DNA of 64,000 nucleotides from UBA4416 sp036676295 (GTDB lineage Bacteria > Bacteroidota > Bacteroidia > B-17B0 > Aurantibacillaceae): NCBI GenBank assembly GCA_036676295.1, contig JAKFDE010000016.1, positions 620,001 to 684,000 on the forward strand, written 5' to 3'. Shown here piece after piece: positions 1 through 8,288 of this stretch; positions within the stretch are counted from its first letter, which is position 1, and each line of letters starts with the position of its first letter. The translations under genes and the position numbers were made by a program. The notes under the pieces were generated by a model. That model was not told the origin of the DNA. It searched no databases and saw only the letters and a list, made by a program, of their open reading frames with translations.

Positions 1-105
1 CATTACAAAGACAAGGCCCTTGCTTTATTAAATGATGTGCCGGATAGCCCATCCAAACAAAGCCTGATACAACTCGTTAATTATTCTATTGAACGTAAAA
101 AATAA
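1..105 (+). CDS. 3' end of an unidentified gene
   Basis: Frame 1 is open from the window edge to a TAA at 103-105, giving 34 residues ending in SIERKK. The next gene starts 5 bases later, so the two are probably co-transcribed. The fragment is hydrophilic and predicted helical. It is too short for any family assignment. Confidence 0.6.
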   Translation, partial: HYKDKALALLNDVPDSPSKQSLIQLVNYSIERKK

Positions 106-110
106 ATACC

Positions 111-605
111 ATGTTAAAATTCACTACACTTTTAGCCACTGTTTTTGTTTGTTTTAGTTTACTGTTTACAAATTGTAAAAGTAGCCAAACAGAAGATAGC
201 CAAGCCAAACAAGATTCATTAACCGGAGCTGCCAATACCAAGACCATTGCCATTAACGACTATAACAAATACGCTATTTCTCCGCCCGACACAGATTACA
301 CCGGAGATTTTTTAGAAAAATATCCTAATGGCATTATTAAATTTCAGGGCTTTTACCGCTTTGGTTTACGCCACGGCCAATGGATGTCGTTTTACGAGAA
401 CGGAGAAAAATGGAGTGAAACCTTTTACGATAAAGGCAAACGCCAGGGTGCTACTAATGTGTATTACTTAAGTGGCAAATTACATTATGCCGGTTGGTAC
501 AAAAACGATTTGAGAGACAGCCTTTGGTTGTTTTATGATGAAACAGGAAAAGAAATTGACCGCCGCGCCTACCGCGAAGATCAGGAGACCGGATTGGTGA
601 ATTAG
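111..605 (+). CDS. Lipoprotein with MORN-like repeats (YwqK-like)
   Basis: The 164-residue product starts with a hydrophobic signal segment and a plausible lipobox ending in Cys22 (LFTNC), so it is probably a lipoprotein exported to the cell envelope. Residues about 65-150 hold three or four copies of a Y-x-N-G-x-x-x-x-x-G-x-[YF] pattern (YPNGIIKFQGFY, YENGEKWSETFY, YLSGKLHYAGWY), typical of the MORN_2/YwqK repeat family. Such repeats form small beta-hairpin arrays; their biochemical role in Bacteroidota is mostly unknown. It lies 5 bases after the preceding gene fragment. The family call rests on repeat spacing; no catalytic function is implied. Confidence 0.7.
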   Translation: MLKFTTLLATVFVCFSLLFTNCKSSQTEDSQAKQDSLTGAANTKTIAINDYNKYAISPPDTDYTGDFLEKYPNGIIKFQGFYRFGLRHGQWMSFYENGEKWSETFYDKGKRQGATNVYYLSGKLHYAGWYKNDLRDSLWLFYDETGKEIDRRAYREDQETGLVN

Positions 606-654
606 GTTTACTTGCAAACAAATACTTATAAATGGAACATGCGCCAATCTGCTA

Positions 655-664
655 GTTAGTAGCA
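655..664 (+). repeat. 5' boundary of attC-like cassette (GTTAGTAGCA)
   Basis: GTTAGTAGCA at 655-664 is the exact reverse complement of TGCTACTAAC at 1277-1286; the two copies bracket the gene at 669-1274. In integron cassettes the first bases (TTRRRY after the crossover G) are complementary to the R'' box of the same cassette's own attC, which is the arrangement seen here. The 7-base core GTTAGTA departs from GTTRRRY in its last two positions. Confidence 0.5.
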
Positions 665-668
665 ATTT

Positions 669-1274
669 ATGAAACATACACTCATATTACTTATTCTGAC
701 CTTGACTATAAAAACGTATGGGTGTGACTGTTTGACTCCTAAAACTGGCGACGCATTAAGATCGTACGATGTAGTTTTTGTAGGTAGAATTATATCATAC
801 CATGACAGTACAAAATTGTATTCAGCCAACCCATATATTGGACAAGTAGGATTCTATAACTTTGAAATAATACGTTATTTCAAAGGTTTGACAAAATCAA
901 ATAAAATAGTCTCTCTTGTTGAAAATGGGAATAATTGTGACTTTCAATTCAAGAACTATTTTGAAGGCGACACTTTCTTGGTTTATGCAGATTTAAATGG
1001 GGAGAGCTTTAATGCACATACACTAAGTACACATATATGTTCGAGAACAAAACTTGTTAGAGAAATAGTAGAAAAAGAGGAATTGGATATTTATAATAAT
1101 TTTACACAATGGAAGTATCCAGAAAATATTGAACAAGTTGCAATAAAAGGACAACAATTATCTAGCACTGTAAAAGACAACGAAACAGACAATAAATCAC
1201 TGACTATTTTAATCAGTATACTAGTTGTACTCAATCTGACAATAATAATTTTATTAGTAAAACGGAGAAAATAA
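669..1274 (+). CDS. Secreted TIMP/NTR-like protein with C-terminal membrane anchor
   Basis: The 201-residue product has an N-terminal signal segment (residues 1-18) followed at once by C-D-C (Cys19, Cys21), a Tyr-Asp-Val-Val-Phe-Val-Gly strand typical of bacterial NTR/TIMP-like domains, two further cysteines (NNC, HIC), and a C-terminal membrane helix at about 177-197 ending in KRRK. Cleavage before Cys19 would leave an N-terminal CxC as in tissue inhibitors of metalloproteinases, but inhibitory activity is an inference. The gene sits alone between the GTTAGTAGCA repeat and a long attC-like palindrome, which makes it look like cassette cargo. It appears even more AT-rich than its neighbours. 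Family call moderate, function open. Confidence 0.6.
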   Translation: MKHTLILLILTLTIKTYGCDCLTPKTGDALRSYDVVFVGRIISYHDSTKLYSANPYIGQVGFYNFEIIRYFKGLTKSNKIVSLVENGNNCDFQFKNYFEGDTFLVYADLNGESFNAHTLSTHICSRTKLVREIVEKEELDIYNNFTQWKYPENIEQVAIKGQQLSSTVKDNETDNKSLTILISILVVLNLTIIILLVKRRK

Positions 1275-1276
1275 AC

Positions 1277-1460
1277 TGCTACTAACACACGCTTGGTTCC
1301 AGCTGGGCTTGACAACAAAGCTTTTGCAAAGGCTTTTGTCCGCTGACGGCGGAACTTTTTTCGCTTTGCAAAAGTCCATTAAACATTTATCTTTATAGAA
1401 GCGTTTCGGTAAGACACGGTTTCAAACCAGACTGAAGCCAAGCGCGAAAACGTTAGATGC
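1277..1460 (+). repeat. Long attC-like imperfect palindrome
   Basis: The element starts with TGCTACTAAC (1277-1286, R''-like) and ends with GTTAGATGC (1452-1460; GTTAGAT fits the R' consensus GTTRRRY). Inside are L-box-like arms CGCTTGG (1290-1296) and CCAAGCG (1438-1444), an inner perfect inverted repeat CTTTTGCAAAG (1321-1331) with CTTTGCAAAAG (1364-1374), and a small stem TCCGC/GCGGA (1339-1343/1348-1352). The order R'', L'', variable stem, L', R' is that of integron attC sites, although at about 180 bp it is longer than common ones. No integrase is in the window, so it would be an integrase-less (CALIN-like) copy or a related folded repeat. Confidence 0.55.
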
Positions 1461-1478
1461 ATTCAAATAAAGTGAATA

Positions 1479-2579
1479 CTAATTCTCCACAGTCGCCAAC
1501 TGAGGCTGTTTAATTTTATCCGTCTTTTTCAAGCCTTCTAAAATTTCTACATTGATCCCATCAGATAAGCCCGTTTTCACATAACGTTTTTCAAATTGCT
1601 GATTAGTGGTTTCTACCTCAACAAACGATTTTTCTTTTTCAAATTGCAACGTACTTTCGTTAATGGCTAATACTTTATCTTTCTTAGCTAAAATAATATC
1701 GGCATTAGCGCTATAACCTGCGCGTAAAAAGGCTGCGTTTTCTTTACTGATAGACGCACGTATCAAGAATTGTATAGCTCCATTTTCTGTAATACCTTTT
1801 GGTGCAATGTATTCTAACTTAGCTTTAAAACTTTCTTTATCAATAGCACCAATCGTCAAGACAATGTCCATGCCTTCCTGCACCTTCCCTACTTCACTTT
1901 CATCTAATTTCCCTTCAAAGATCATTTCGCCCATGTTAGCTACCGAAGCAATGGTTGTTCCTTCATTAAAAGTATTACTCTCAATCACTTGTCCGCCTTC
2001 TTTTACCGGCACATCCAACACCATGCCGGTGATAGTTGCTTTCACTAAGGTATTAGTAGCAGAGCCTGATGATTTAGAAACGCCTTCTTTAATAATTTGC
2101 AATTGATTTTGCGCTGCCGCTAATTCTTCCTGAGTAGATTTGATACGTAACTCAAATGTTTGCATATCGGATTTAGAGATCACACTTTGATCGAACAATT
2201 GTTTGTTACGGTCAAATTCAATTTTAGAATTATCGTAATTCAATTGCGCGGCATTTACACGATTCTCAGCATTCGCTAAATTCAACATGTTTGGAATGAT
2301 CTTGATCTTGGCAATGACATCTCCTTGTTTGACTTGTTGTCCGGCTACGATGTATAATTTTTCGATAATACCACTTACCTGTGATTTCATGTTGATCTCC
2401 TTACGCGGCGTGACAGAACCTGTGGCGACTGTTTTTTTGATGATGGTTGTATCAAAGGGTTGTGACGTTTGGAATACCACCGGTGGTTTATTTGATTTTT
2501 GAAATAAATAATAAAAAGTCCAAAATAAGCCTCCTACAAGGATAAGGATCAATACAATGTTTCTGATTTTTTTTAGCAT
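1479..2579 (-). CDS. HlyD/MacA-family periplasmic adaptor subunit
   Basis: The 366-residue membrane-fusion protein has one N-terminal membrane helix (about residues 6-26), a lipoyl/barrel-sandwich half-motif near residues 60-95 (VSGIIEKLYIVAGQQVKQGD), a coiled-coil hairpin at about 100-170, the second lipoyl half around 175-205 (TGMVLDVPVKEGGQV) and beta-barrel/membrane-proximal domains after that. Such adaptors link an inner-membrane ABC exporter to an outer-membrane channel. It is last in a minus-strand operon after an ATPase and two MacB-type permeases; no TolC-like channel is encoded nearby. It is separated from the permease by 178 bp holding dispersed repeats. Confidence 0.85.
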   Translation of the reverse strand: MLKKIRNIVLILILVGGLFWTFYYLFQKSNKPPVVFQTSQPFDTTIIKKTVATGSVTPRKEINMKSQVSGIIEKLYIVAGQQVKQGDVIAKIKIIPNMLNLANAENRVNAAQLNYDNSKIEFDRNKQLFDQSVISKSDMQTFELRIKSTQEELAAAQNQLQIIKEGVSKSSGSATNTLVKATITGMVLDVPVKEGGQVIESNTFNEGTTIASVANMGEMIFEGKLDESEVGKVQEGMDIVLTIGAIDKESFKAKLEYIAPKGITENGAIQFLIRASISKENAAFLRAGYSANADIILAKKDKVLAINESTLQFEKEKSFVEVETTNQQFEKRYVKTGLSDGINVEILEGLKKTDKIKQPQLATVEN

Positions 2580-2600
2580 AGTTTTTTTATTTTATAATTT

Positions 2601-2709
2601 GTTCTCGACAAGCTCGAACTGACAAGATTTTAATTTTATATTTTAATTCATTAATTTTTTAATTGTTCTCGTCCTTCGACTCGCCTCAGGGTGATGACCC
2701 GAACTGACA
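2601..2709. repeat. Two dispersed-repeat fragments between exporter genes
   Basis: 2601-2624 reads GTTCTCGACAAGCTCGAACT plus GACA, and 2664-2709 starts GTTCTCGTCCTTCGACTCGC and ends GAACTGACAA. Both share ends with the right arm of the palindrome at 19095-19117. They lie inside the ABC-exporter operon between the second permease and the adaptor, so they would be transcribed unless they end transcription. No coding potential is seen in this 178-bp spacer. Confidence 0.65.
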
Positions 2710-2757
2710 AAATTATTTTCATTATCTAATCGCCTCATTAATTAATTGTCTCATTGT

Positions 2758-4011
2758 CTACTCTGCTCTTAAGGCGTCAACCGGTTTAATGATCACTGCT
2801 TTACGTGCAGGAATTAATCCTGCCAAAGCTCCACCTATAATTAACACACTTAAGGCTTTGATAGCAATACTTAAATCAACGGTTGGGTTGGTAAACATTT
2901 CACCCGAATCTCCAATGGCCGAATTTAATCCTTCTAGCAATACTATTCCTAATACCAAACCAAAATATCCGGAAATTGACGTTAAAAAAACGGCTTCCAT
3001 TAATATTTGTCCGATAATTTGTGAAGGCACTGCCCCTAAAGCACGTTTCACCCCAATTTCTTTAGTACGTTCTTTTACAACGATCAGCATAATATTACTG
3101 ATGCCAATTACACCTGCTAACAACGTTCCAATACCCACGATCCAGATCAACACTTCAATACCAATAAATAAACCGTTTAATTTATTGTACTCTACCGCCA
3201 TGTTCCAATGACCAATGGCCTTGGTATCTTCGGGTGCAATTTTATGACGTTCTTTTAAAATAGCCATCACTTTTTCTTCCGCTGCTTCGGCAGTAACTCC
3301 CTCTTTAGTTTTAATAGCAAACCAACCAATCACATCACCAAAATTAAACGCATTTTGAAACGTTGAAAATGGCATATTGATACGTTGTGCTTGTTGTCTT
3401 CCTTCTTGTCCACCTGCTGTGGGAGCAGTAACTCCCACAATTTTAAAATACACACCATTGATGCGAATGTATTGCCCAATAGGATCTTCATCCGGTTTAA
3501 ATAACGACTCTACTGCCAAAGGACCAACCACACACACTTTTCGTTTTTCTTTAATATCCAGATCATTAATGAATCGTCCTTTACTTAAACGCACCTGCAC
3601 AATTTCTGTGGTATTAGGAAAACACGCTTGTATCTCACAAGCCGCAGTCTTTAATCCTCGCACTACATTGTTCGCATCTTCATATCCACCCAATTGATTC
3701 ATTGGAGAGATCACTTCCAGATCGCTAATTTGTTTTAAGGCTTCAGCATCAGATAAGGTAAAATTAAAATTTCGTCCTGGTTTCATGCCTTTGTAAGCTT
3801 TAGTGGTTTGTTGTGTCCACATATAAAAACTATTAGTGGCAGTACCTGAAAAATCTTTTAAAATCCCATTGCGCAACCCATTACCCGAGCCCAACATGAT
3901 CACCAACATAAAAATTCCCCAGAAAACACCAAGCATGGTAAGAAAGGTTCGTAATTTATTTTTACGAATCGTTGCGAAAATCTCCTGCCAATTATCTCTG
4001 TCAAAAATCAT
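2758..4011 (-). CDS. MacB/FtsX-family ABC transporter permease (second copy)
   Basis: The 417-residue protein has the MacB layout: one N-terminal membrane helix (about 20-42), a long MacB_PCD periplasmic domain (about 50-255), then an FtsX domain with three helices (about 285-410). The conserved cytoplasmic coupling stretch ERTKEIGVKRALGA lies between helices. It overlaps nothing but directly abuts the upstream permease (stop of one, start of the next), so the pair is translationally linked and likely forms a heterodimer driven by the ATPase at 5314-5979. The substrate cannot be read from sequence; lipids, peptides or macrolide-like compounds are known for the family. Confidence 0.88.
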   Translation of the reverse strand: MIFDRDNWQEIFATIRKNKLRTFLTMLGVFWGIFMLVIMLGSGNGLRNGILKDFSGTATNSFYMWTQQTTKAYKGMKPGRNFNFTLSDAEALKQISDLEVISPMNQLGGYEDANNVVRGLKTAACEIQACFPNTTEIVQVRLSKGRFINDLDIKEKRKVCVVGPLAVESLFKPDEDPIGQYIRINGVYFKIVGVTAPTAGGQEGRQQAQRINMPFSTFQNAFNFGDVIGWFAIKTKEGVTAEAAEEKVMAILKERHKIAPEDTKAIGHWNMAVEYNKLNGLFIGIEVLIWIVGIGTLLAGVIGISNIMLIVVKERTKEIGVKRALGAVPSQIIGQILMEAVFLTSISGYFGLVLGIVLLEGLNSAIGDSGEMFTNPTVDLSIAIKALSVLIIGGALAGLIPARKAVIIKPVDALRAE

Positions 4012-5241
4012 TTATTCTTCTCTTAAGGCGGTGATGGGTTCTACTTTAGCCGCTTTTAACGCCGGAAACAATCCGGCCAAAGCACCAGCCACAATAATTA
4101 ATATCACCGAAGTTAAAGCAATACTCAAATCAACTTCAGGGTTCTTAAAAAAATCTCCTTCTAATTTAAAATAACGGATCAGTTCTACAACACCAATACC
4201 TGCCATCAAACCAACATAGCCGGCAATGGATGTAATGAATACAGATTCCTGTATGATGAGCATGATAATGGAAACGGGTGTAGCCCCCAATGCTTTTCGC
4301 ACACCAATTTCTTTGGTGCGTTCTTTCACAATGATCATCATGATATTGCTAATACCAACGATGCCTGCGATCAATGTGCAAATACCAATAAATATCACAA
4401 ACCATTTGATGCCATCTAACATCCCCATGATGCGTTTGTATTCTACATTATTATTAAACACCGAAAGTGCATTCTTATCTTCCGGATTGAAATGGTATTT
4501 TTTCGCTAAACTATTTCTGATCTCAGTCACCATTTGTTCGCTTCGTTCCACACTTACATTTCCGGTGCTCGCCCATATCACACCAACATTATCTTTTCCG
4601 TTATTGATGCGTTGAGCCGTTAACAAAGGAATATAAATACGATCGTTATCGCCTTTGCCTGGATCATTAAACGTACCAACTACTTTATATGGCGTGCCAC
4701 CCACATCAATAAATTTATTAATGGGGTCTTCTTTTTTAAATAAGGCTTCCTGCACCGGTAAACCGATCACACACACTTTACGAAATTCATTAAAATCAAT
4801 TTCATTAATGAATCGTCCACTCACAATTTTTGCTTTCTCTAATAAGTAATGATCGGGCGCACAGGAGCGGACTAAAAATCCGGCGTGCTCATTTTTATAG
4901 GACAGCGTTTTATTTTCGCGCCAGGTAAAGGTGGCCGTGGCATGATCCACACCATCTACTTTATTCTTCACATTATAAAAATCAGCATTGGTTAATTGAA
5001 TTTTTCTGCCTGGCTTGTAGCCACCATAAGCCATACTGGTTTCACGAGCATTGATCCAGATACTATTAGCAGCATCTCTTCCAAATTGTTCTTGCGCTCC
5101 GTTTCTTAAACCCTGACCGGCAGCTAACAAAATAATCAAAATAAAAATCCCCCACGCTACACTAAAAGCCGTGAGTATGGTGCGAAGTTTATTCTTCTTA
5201 ATGGTTGCTAATATTTCCTGCCACTTATCTAAATCAAACAT
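4012..5241 (-). CDS. MacB/FtsX-family ABC transporter permease (first copy)
   Basis: The 409-residue paralogue of the next gene has the same topology: helix at about 20-42, periplasmic MacB_PCD domain, three C-terminal FtsX helices, and the coupling motif ERTKEIGVRKALGA. N-termini of both copies are close (FDLDKWQEILATIKKNKLRT here, a similar stretch in the other), while periplasmic domains have diverged. That indicates an old duplication followed by specialisation, not a broken gene. The upstream ATPase is 72 bases away on the same strand. Confidence 0.88.
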   Translation of the reverse strand: MFDLDKWQEILATIKKNKLRTILTAFSVAWGIFILIILLAAGQGLRNGAQEQFGRDAANSIWINARETSMAYGGYKPGRKIQLTNADFYNVKNKVDGVDHATATFTWRENKTLSYKNEHAGFLVRSCAPDHYLLEKAKIVSGRFINEIDFNEFRKVCVIGLPVQEALFKKEDPINKFIDVGGTPYKVVGTFNDPGKGDNDRIYIPLLTAQRINNGKDNVGVIWASTGNVSVERSEQMVTEIRNSLAKKYHFNPEDKNALSVFNNNVEYKRIMGMLDGIKWFVIFIGICTLIAGIVGISNIMMIIVKERTKEIGVRKALGATPVSIIMLIIQESVFITSIAGYVGLMAGIGVVELIRYFKLEGDFFKNPEVDLSIALTSVILIIVAGALAGLFPALKAAKVEPITALREE

Positions 5242-5313
5242 AGTTTGAGTTTTTAGTTTTTAATGTTTAGTTTTTAATATTTTCTCTTACTATTAAAAAC
5301 TGATAACTAAACA

Positions 5314-5979
5314 CTAAGAATTTATAATGAGTCCGTCTTTTAATCTAATGGTTCTGTGTGTCATGGCCGCAATATCATTTTCGTGCGTTACCAGCACAAT
5401 GGTTTTACCTTGTTGATTGATCTCTTTAAATATTTCCATGACCTCAGCGGATGTTTGTGAATCCAAAGCGCCTGTTGGCTCATCGGCAAAAATCACTTTC
5501 GGATTTCCGATCAAAGCACGAGCAATAGCAACCCGTTGTTTTTGCCCACCACTCATTTCGCTTGGTAAATGGTTGGCCCATTCGCGCAAACCAACTTTAT
5601 CCAAATACTCCAACGCTTTTTTATTGCGCTCTTTACGTGATACTTTTTGATAATATAAAGGCAGAGCTACATTCTCTGCCGCATTTTTAAACGATAATAA
5701 ATTAAACGATTGAAATACAAAACCTAAAAACTGATTTCGTAATTGCGCTGCTTTAGTTTGAGATAAATTTTTGATAACGGTATTATTCAATTCATAATTA
5801 CCGGAATCATAATTATCTAAAATACCCAATATGTTTAGGAGTGTTGATTTCCCTGAACCCGAAGAACCCATAATGGAAACAAACTCTCCTTCTTTGATAT
5901 GAGCATCAATTCCTTTCAATACTTCAAACGAAGTATTCCCTAGTCGGTACGATTTGTGGATTTTCTGTAGTTTTATCAC
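5314..5979 (-). CDS. MacB/LolD-type ABC transporter ATP-binding protein
   Basis: The 221-residue ATPase has Walker A GSSGSGKST (38-46), a Q-loop FVFQSFNLL, the signature MSGGQKQRVAIARAL, Walker B VIFADEPTGAL with the D-loop after it, and a switch His (LVTHEND). This is the subfamily that pairs with MacB/FtsX permeases in the outer leaflet of the inner membrane. The start is GTG (minus strand, top at 5979), since no ATG precedes the conserved MIKLQKIHKSY. It is the first gene of the four-gene exporter operon; the 137-bp upstream spacer to pssA contains a short CCCTTT/AAAGGG inverted repeat. Confidence 0.92.
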   Translation of the reverse strand: MIKLQKIHKSYRLGNTSFEVLKGIDAHIKEGEFVSIMGSSGSGKSTLLNILGILDNYDSGNYELNNTVIKNLSQTKAAQLRNQFLGFVFQSFNLLSFKNAAENVALPLYYQKVSRKERNKKALEYLDKVGLREWANHLPSEMSGGQKQRVAIARALIGNPKVIFADEPTGALDSQTSAEVMEIFKEINQQGKTIVLVTHENDIAAMTHRTIRLKDGLIINS

Positions 5980-6115
5980 CCTTTAAAGTTATATATATAA
6001 TCTGAAAGGGAAACGCCGTTCATGATGGAATTAGTGCGTTTGTGGAGAAAATTATTTAACCCGAAAGAACACAAAGAGAAGAACCAAAAACTATGTGTGT
6101 ATGAAGTGAAGAAAG

Positions 6116-6832
6116 TTAAACCGTTTTCTTTTTGAAAAACAAATTATTGACTACGCTCATTAAAACATAAAGCACAATAACCAAAGGAATACCTACAAAT
6201 TGAAATATAGCTAACAACGCTACACTTAAAGCTAAAAACACAAAACGGATCTCGTTTTCTTTCCATTTAAAGTGTTTGAATTTGAGCGCAAACAAAGGCA
6301 ACTCAGCTACCAACATAAAACTTAATACGCAAATTGCACCAATTAAAAGATAGGGATGATATACATAATTAAAATCATCGAATTGTGAAATGATAGGAAT
6401 TGACCCTATTAAAATAGCATTGGCCGGAGTTGGTAACCCAATAAAAGAATCAGACTGACGCGTATCGTGATTAAATTTAGCTAAACGAACTGCTGAAAAA
6501 ATGGAAATTAAAAATGCCATAAAAGCCCAGTTAACATTCAGATCCAACTCATAATAGTTTTCAATACTGATCCTGAAAAATACAAACACCATGGCTCCCG
6601 GAACAACTCCAAACGTAACCATATCCGCCAAACTATCCAGATCTTTACCAATAGGCGAACTTACTTTGAGCATACGGGCCGCAAAACCATCAAAGAAATC
6701 CAATACCGCTGCAATGCCAATTAAATAGGAAGCCCAAATTAAATGCCCTTCGAAAATTTGTACGAGAGCTAAACAGCCACACAATAAATTACCACAAGTA
6801 ATGGTGTTTGGGATATGTTTTTTGATATTCAT
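6116..6832 (-). CDS. pssA: CDP-diacylglycerol--serine O-phosphatidyltransferase
   Basis: The enzyme makes phosphatidylserine, precursor of phosphatidylethanolamine, at the inner membrane. The CDP-alcohol phosphatidyltransferase signature D-x2-DG-x2-AR-x8-G-x3-D-x3-D is complete (Asp45, Asp48, Gly49, Ala52, Arg53, Gly62, Asp66, Asp70, numbered from the chosen start). About seven hydrophobic helices follow. I chose the ATG at 6832 because MNIKKHIPNTITCGN is the usual N-terminus; an upstream in-frame ATG at 6901 would overlap the divergent gene that begins at 6882. The 49-bp gap to that gene holds AT-rich promoter-like sequence for both directions. Confidence 0.9.
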   Translation of the reverse strand: MNIKKHIPNTITCGNLLCGCLALVQIFEGHLIWASYLIGIAAVLDFFDGFAARMLKVSSPIGKDLDSLADMVTFGVVPGAMVFVFFRISIENYYELDLNVNWAFMAFLISIFSAVRLAKFNHDTRQSDSFIGLPTPANAILIGSIPIISQFDDFNYVYHPYLLIGAICVLSFMLVAELPLFALKFKHFKWKENEIRFVFLALSVALLAIFQFVGIPLVIVLYVLMSVVNNLFFKKKTV

Positions 6833-6881
6833 ATATTTCGTAAATATAGTATAAATTAAATCGTTTGTATATTTACAAAAG

Positions 6882-8288
6882 ATGCTTTTTAACTCCCTCA
6901 TATTTCTGATATTTTTGCCCTGCGTCTTTTTGGGTTATTGGTTCATTAAACCAAAATGGAGAAATATTTTTTTACTCTTAGCCTCCTACTATTTTTACTT
7001 TTCTTACAATCCCTGGTTTTTGTTATTATTAATTGGCACTTCGGGTTTAGATTTTTATTTAGCACGACTCATTTCTAATTCAGAAAGTAAGACCAAACGA
7101 AAAACCCTGTTAATACTGAGTATTGTAAGCAACATTGGAGTGTTGTTTGTTTTTAAGTACTTCGTCTTTTTTTATAATTCAGGTATTCAACTTTTTTCGA
7201 GCAACGAACATTTACTCTCAAATATTATCATTCCCGCCGGTTTGTCGTTTTATACTTTTCAATCGATCAGCTATACCATTGATGTTTACCGAAACAAATA
7301 CAAGGCTGATGATACCTTGATCAATTTTTTATTATACGTCTCCTTTTTTCCTCACATGGTTGCAGGCCCCATCATGAGGCATCATGTGCTCATGCCGCAA
7401 TTAAAAGTGAGTCACTATTTTAAAGACATTGATTGGGAAGCCTTTGCCAAACTAACCATTTGGGGTTTCTTTAAAAAAATGGTGATTGCCGATAACGTTG
7501 CTTTATTAGTGAATCCGGTATTTAGTGATGTTGGTTCATATAACTCATTGGAATTATTAATAGCCGGCTTTTTATTTTTAATACAACTCTATTGCGACTT
7601 TTCTGGTTATTCGGATATTGCCATTGGTGTAGCCAAATTATTTAAAATAGATCTCAGTCTTAACTGGAAACGACCTTTACTTTCTGCTTCAATAACCGAT
7701 TATTGGAAACGCCACCACTTGAGTTTAACCGGTTGGTTTAGAGAATACGTTTATATTTCGTTAGGCGGTAATCAGGTAAACATAAAACGCTGGGCTCTTA
7801 ATATTTTGTTTGTCTTTATCCTCAGTGGGTTTTGGCATGGTGCTAATGTTACCTTTTTAATTTGGGGAGCCTTGAATGGTATTTTTTATTTGTCAGAAGG
7901 CTTGATCAAAAAACGCTTTCCGAATTTAAAATTCAATAAATTATTAGGTTGGCTATATACCACTTTTTTTATCTCTGTATTTTTTATAGCCTTTAGAGCC
8001 GAAAGTACGACTCAATTACTGGAGATCTACAGATCCATATTCATAGATTTTAACTTCAGTTCAGGGGTTTCAAATCTCATTTTGATCAAAGGAAAATTCT
8101 TTTTTGTTGTTCTCCTTTTCCTATTATTGATCTTATACATCAAAGAACTTAGTGAAGAATTTGACCTTGCAAACAAGTTCGTTTTATATAAACCATTATT
8201 AAGGCCAGGCTTTTATCTGATGATGCTATTCTTTATTTTTTTACTGGGGAATTTTAACGCTAACACATTTATTTATTTTCAGTTTTGA
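6882..8288 (+). CDS. MBOAT-family O-acyltransferase (AlgI-like)
   Basis: The 468-residue polytopic membrane protein has about ten to twelve helices and family landmarks: the cytoplasmic stretch YWKRHHLSLTGWFREYVYI and the conserved SGFWHGANVTFLIWG, whose His is the presumed catalytic residue of membrane-bound O-acyltransferases. Relatives (AlgI, PatA, DltB) move acyl groups, often acetyl, across the membrane to an extracellular polymer. The next gene starts inside its stop codon and encodes an SGNH-like protein, the classical partner arrangement. The acceptor polymer is not indicated here. Confidence 0.88.
   Translation: MLFNSLIFLIFLPCVFLGYWFIKPKWRNIFLLLASYYFYFSYNPWFLLLLIGTSGLDFYLARLISNSESKTKRKTLLILSIVSNIGVLFVFKYFVFFYNSGIQLFSSNEHLLSNIIIPAGLSFYTFQSISYTIDVYRNKYKADDTLINFLLYVSFFPHMVAGPIMRHHVLMPQLKVSHYFKDIDWEAFAKLTIWGFFKKMVIADNVALLVNPVFSDVGSYNSLELLIAGFLFLIQLYCDFSGYSDIAIGVAKLFKIDLSLNWKRPLLSASITDYWKRHHLSLTGWFREYVYISLGGNQVNIKRWALNILFVFILSGFWHGANVTFLIWGALNGIFYLSEGLIKKRFPNLKFNKLLGWLYTTFFISVFFIAFRAESTTQLLEIYRSIFIDFNFSSGVSNLILIKGKFFFVVLLFLLLILYIKELSEEFDLANKFVLYKPLLRPGFYLMMLFFIFLLGNFNANTFIYFQF

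Noticed and set aside
480..677. Minus-strand frame over the 605-668 spacer
   Set aside because: It overlaps the MORN-like gene for most of its length, has no ribosome-binding context and would cross the cassette boundary.
1277..1460. The palindrome as an ordinary terminator
   Set aside because: It is about 180 bp, has several nested arms and boundary boxes, and no U-tract after the outer stem.
2758..5241. The two permease genes as one broken gene
   Set aside because: Each has its own full set of helices, start and stop; they are paralogues in tandem.
2789..5650. Open frames of 100-140 codons on the plus strand opposite the ABC permease genes
   Set aside because: They mirror conserved transmembrane and FtsX coding sequence on the minus strand and have no signal, family or start context of their own.
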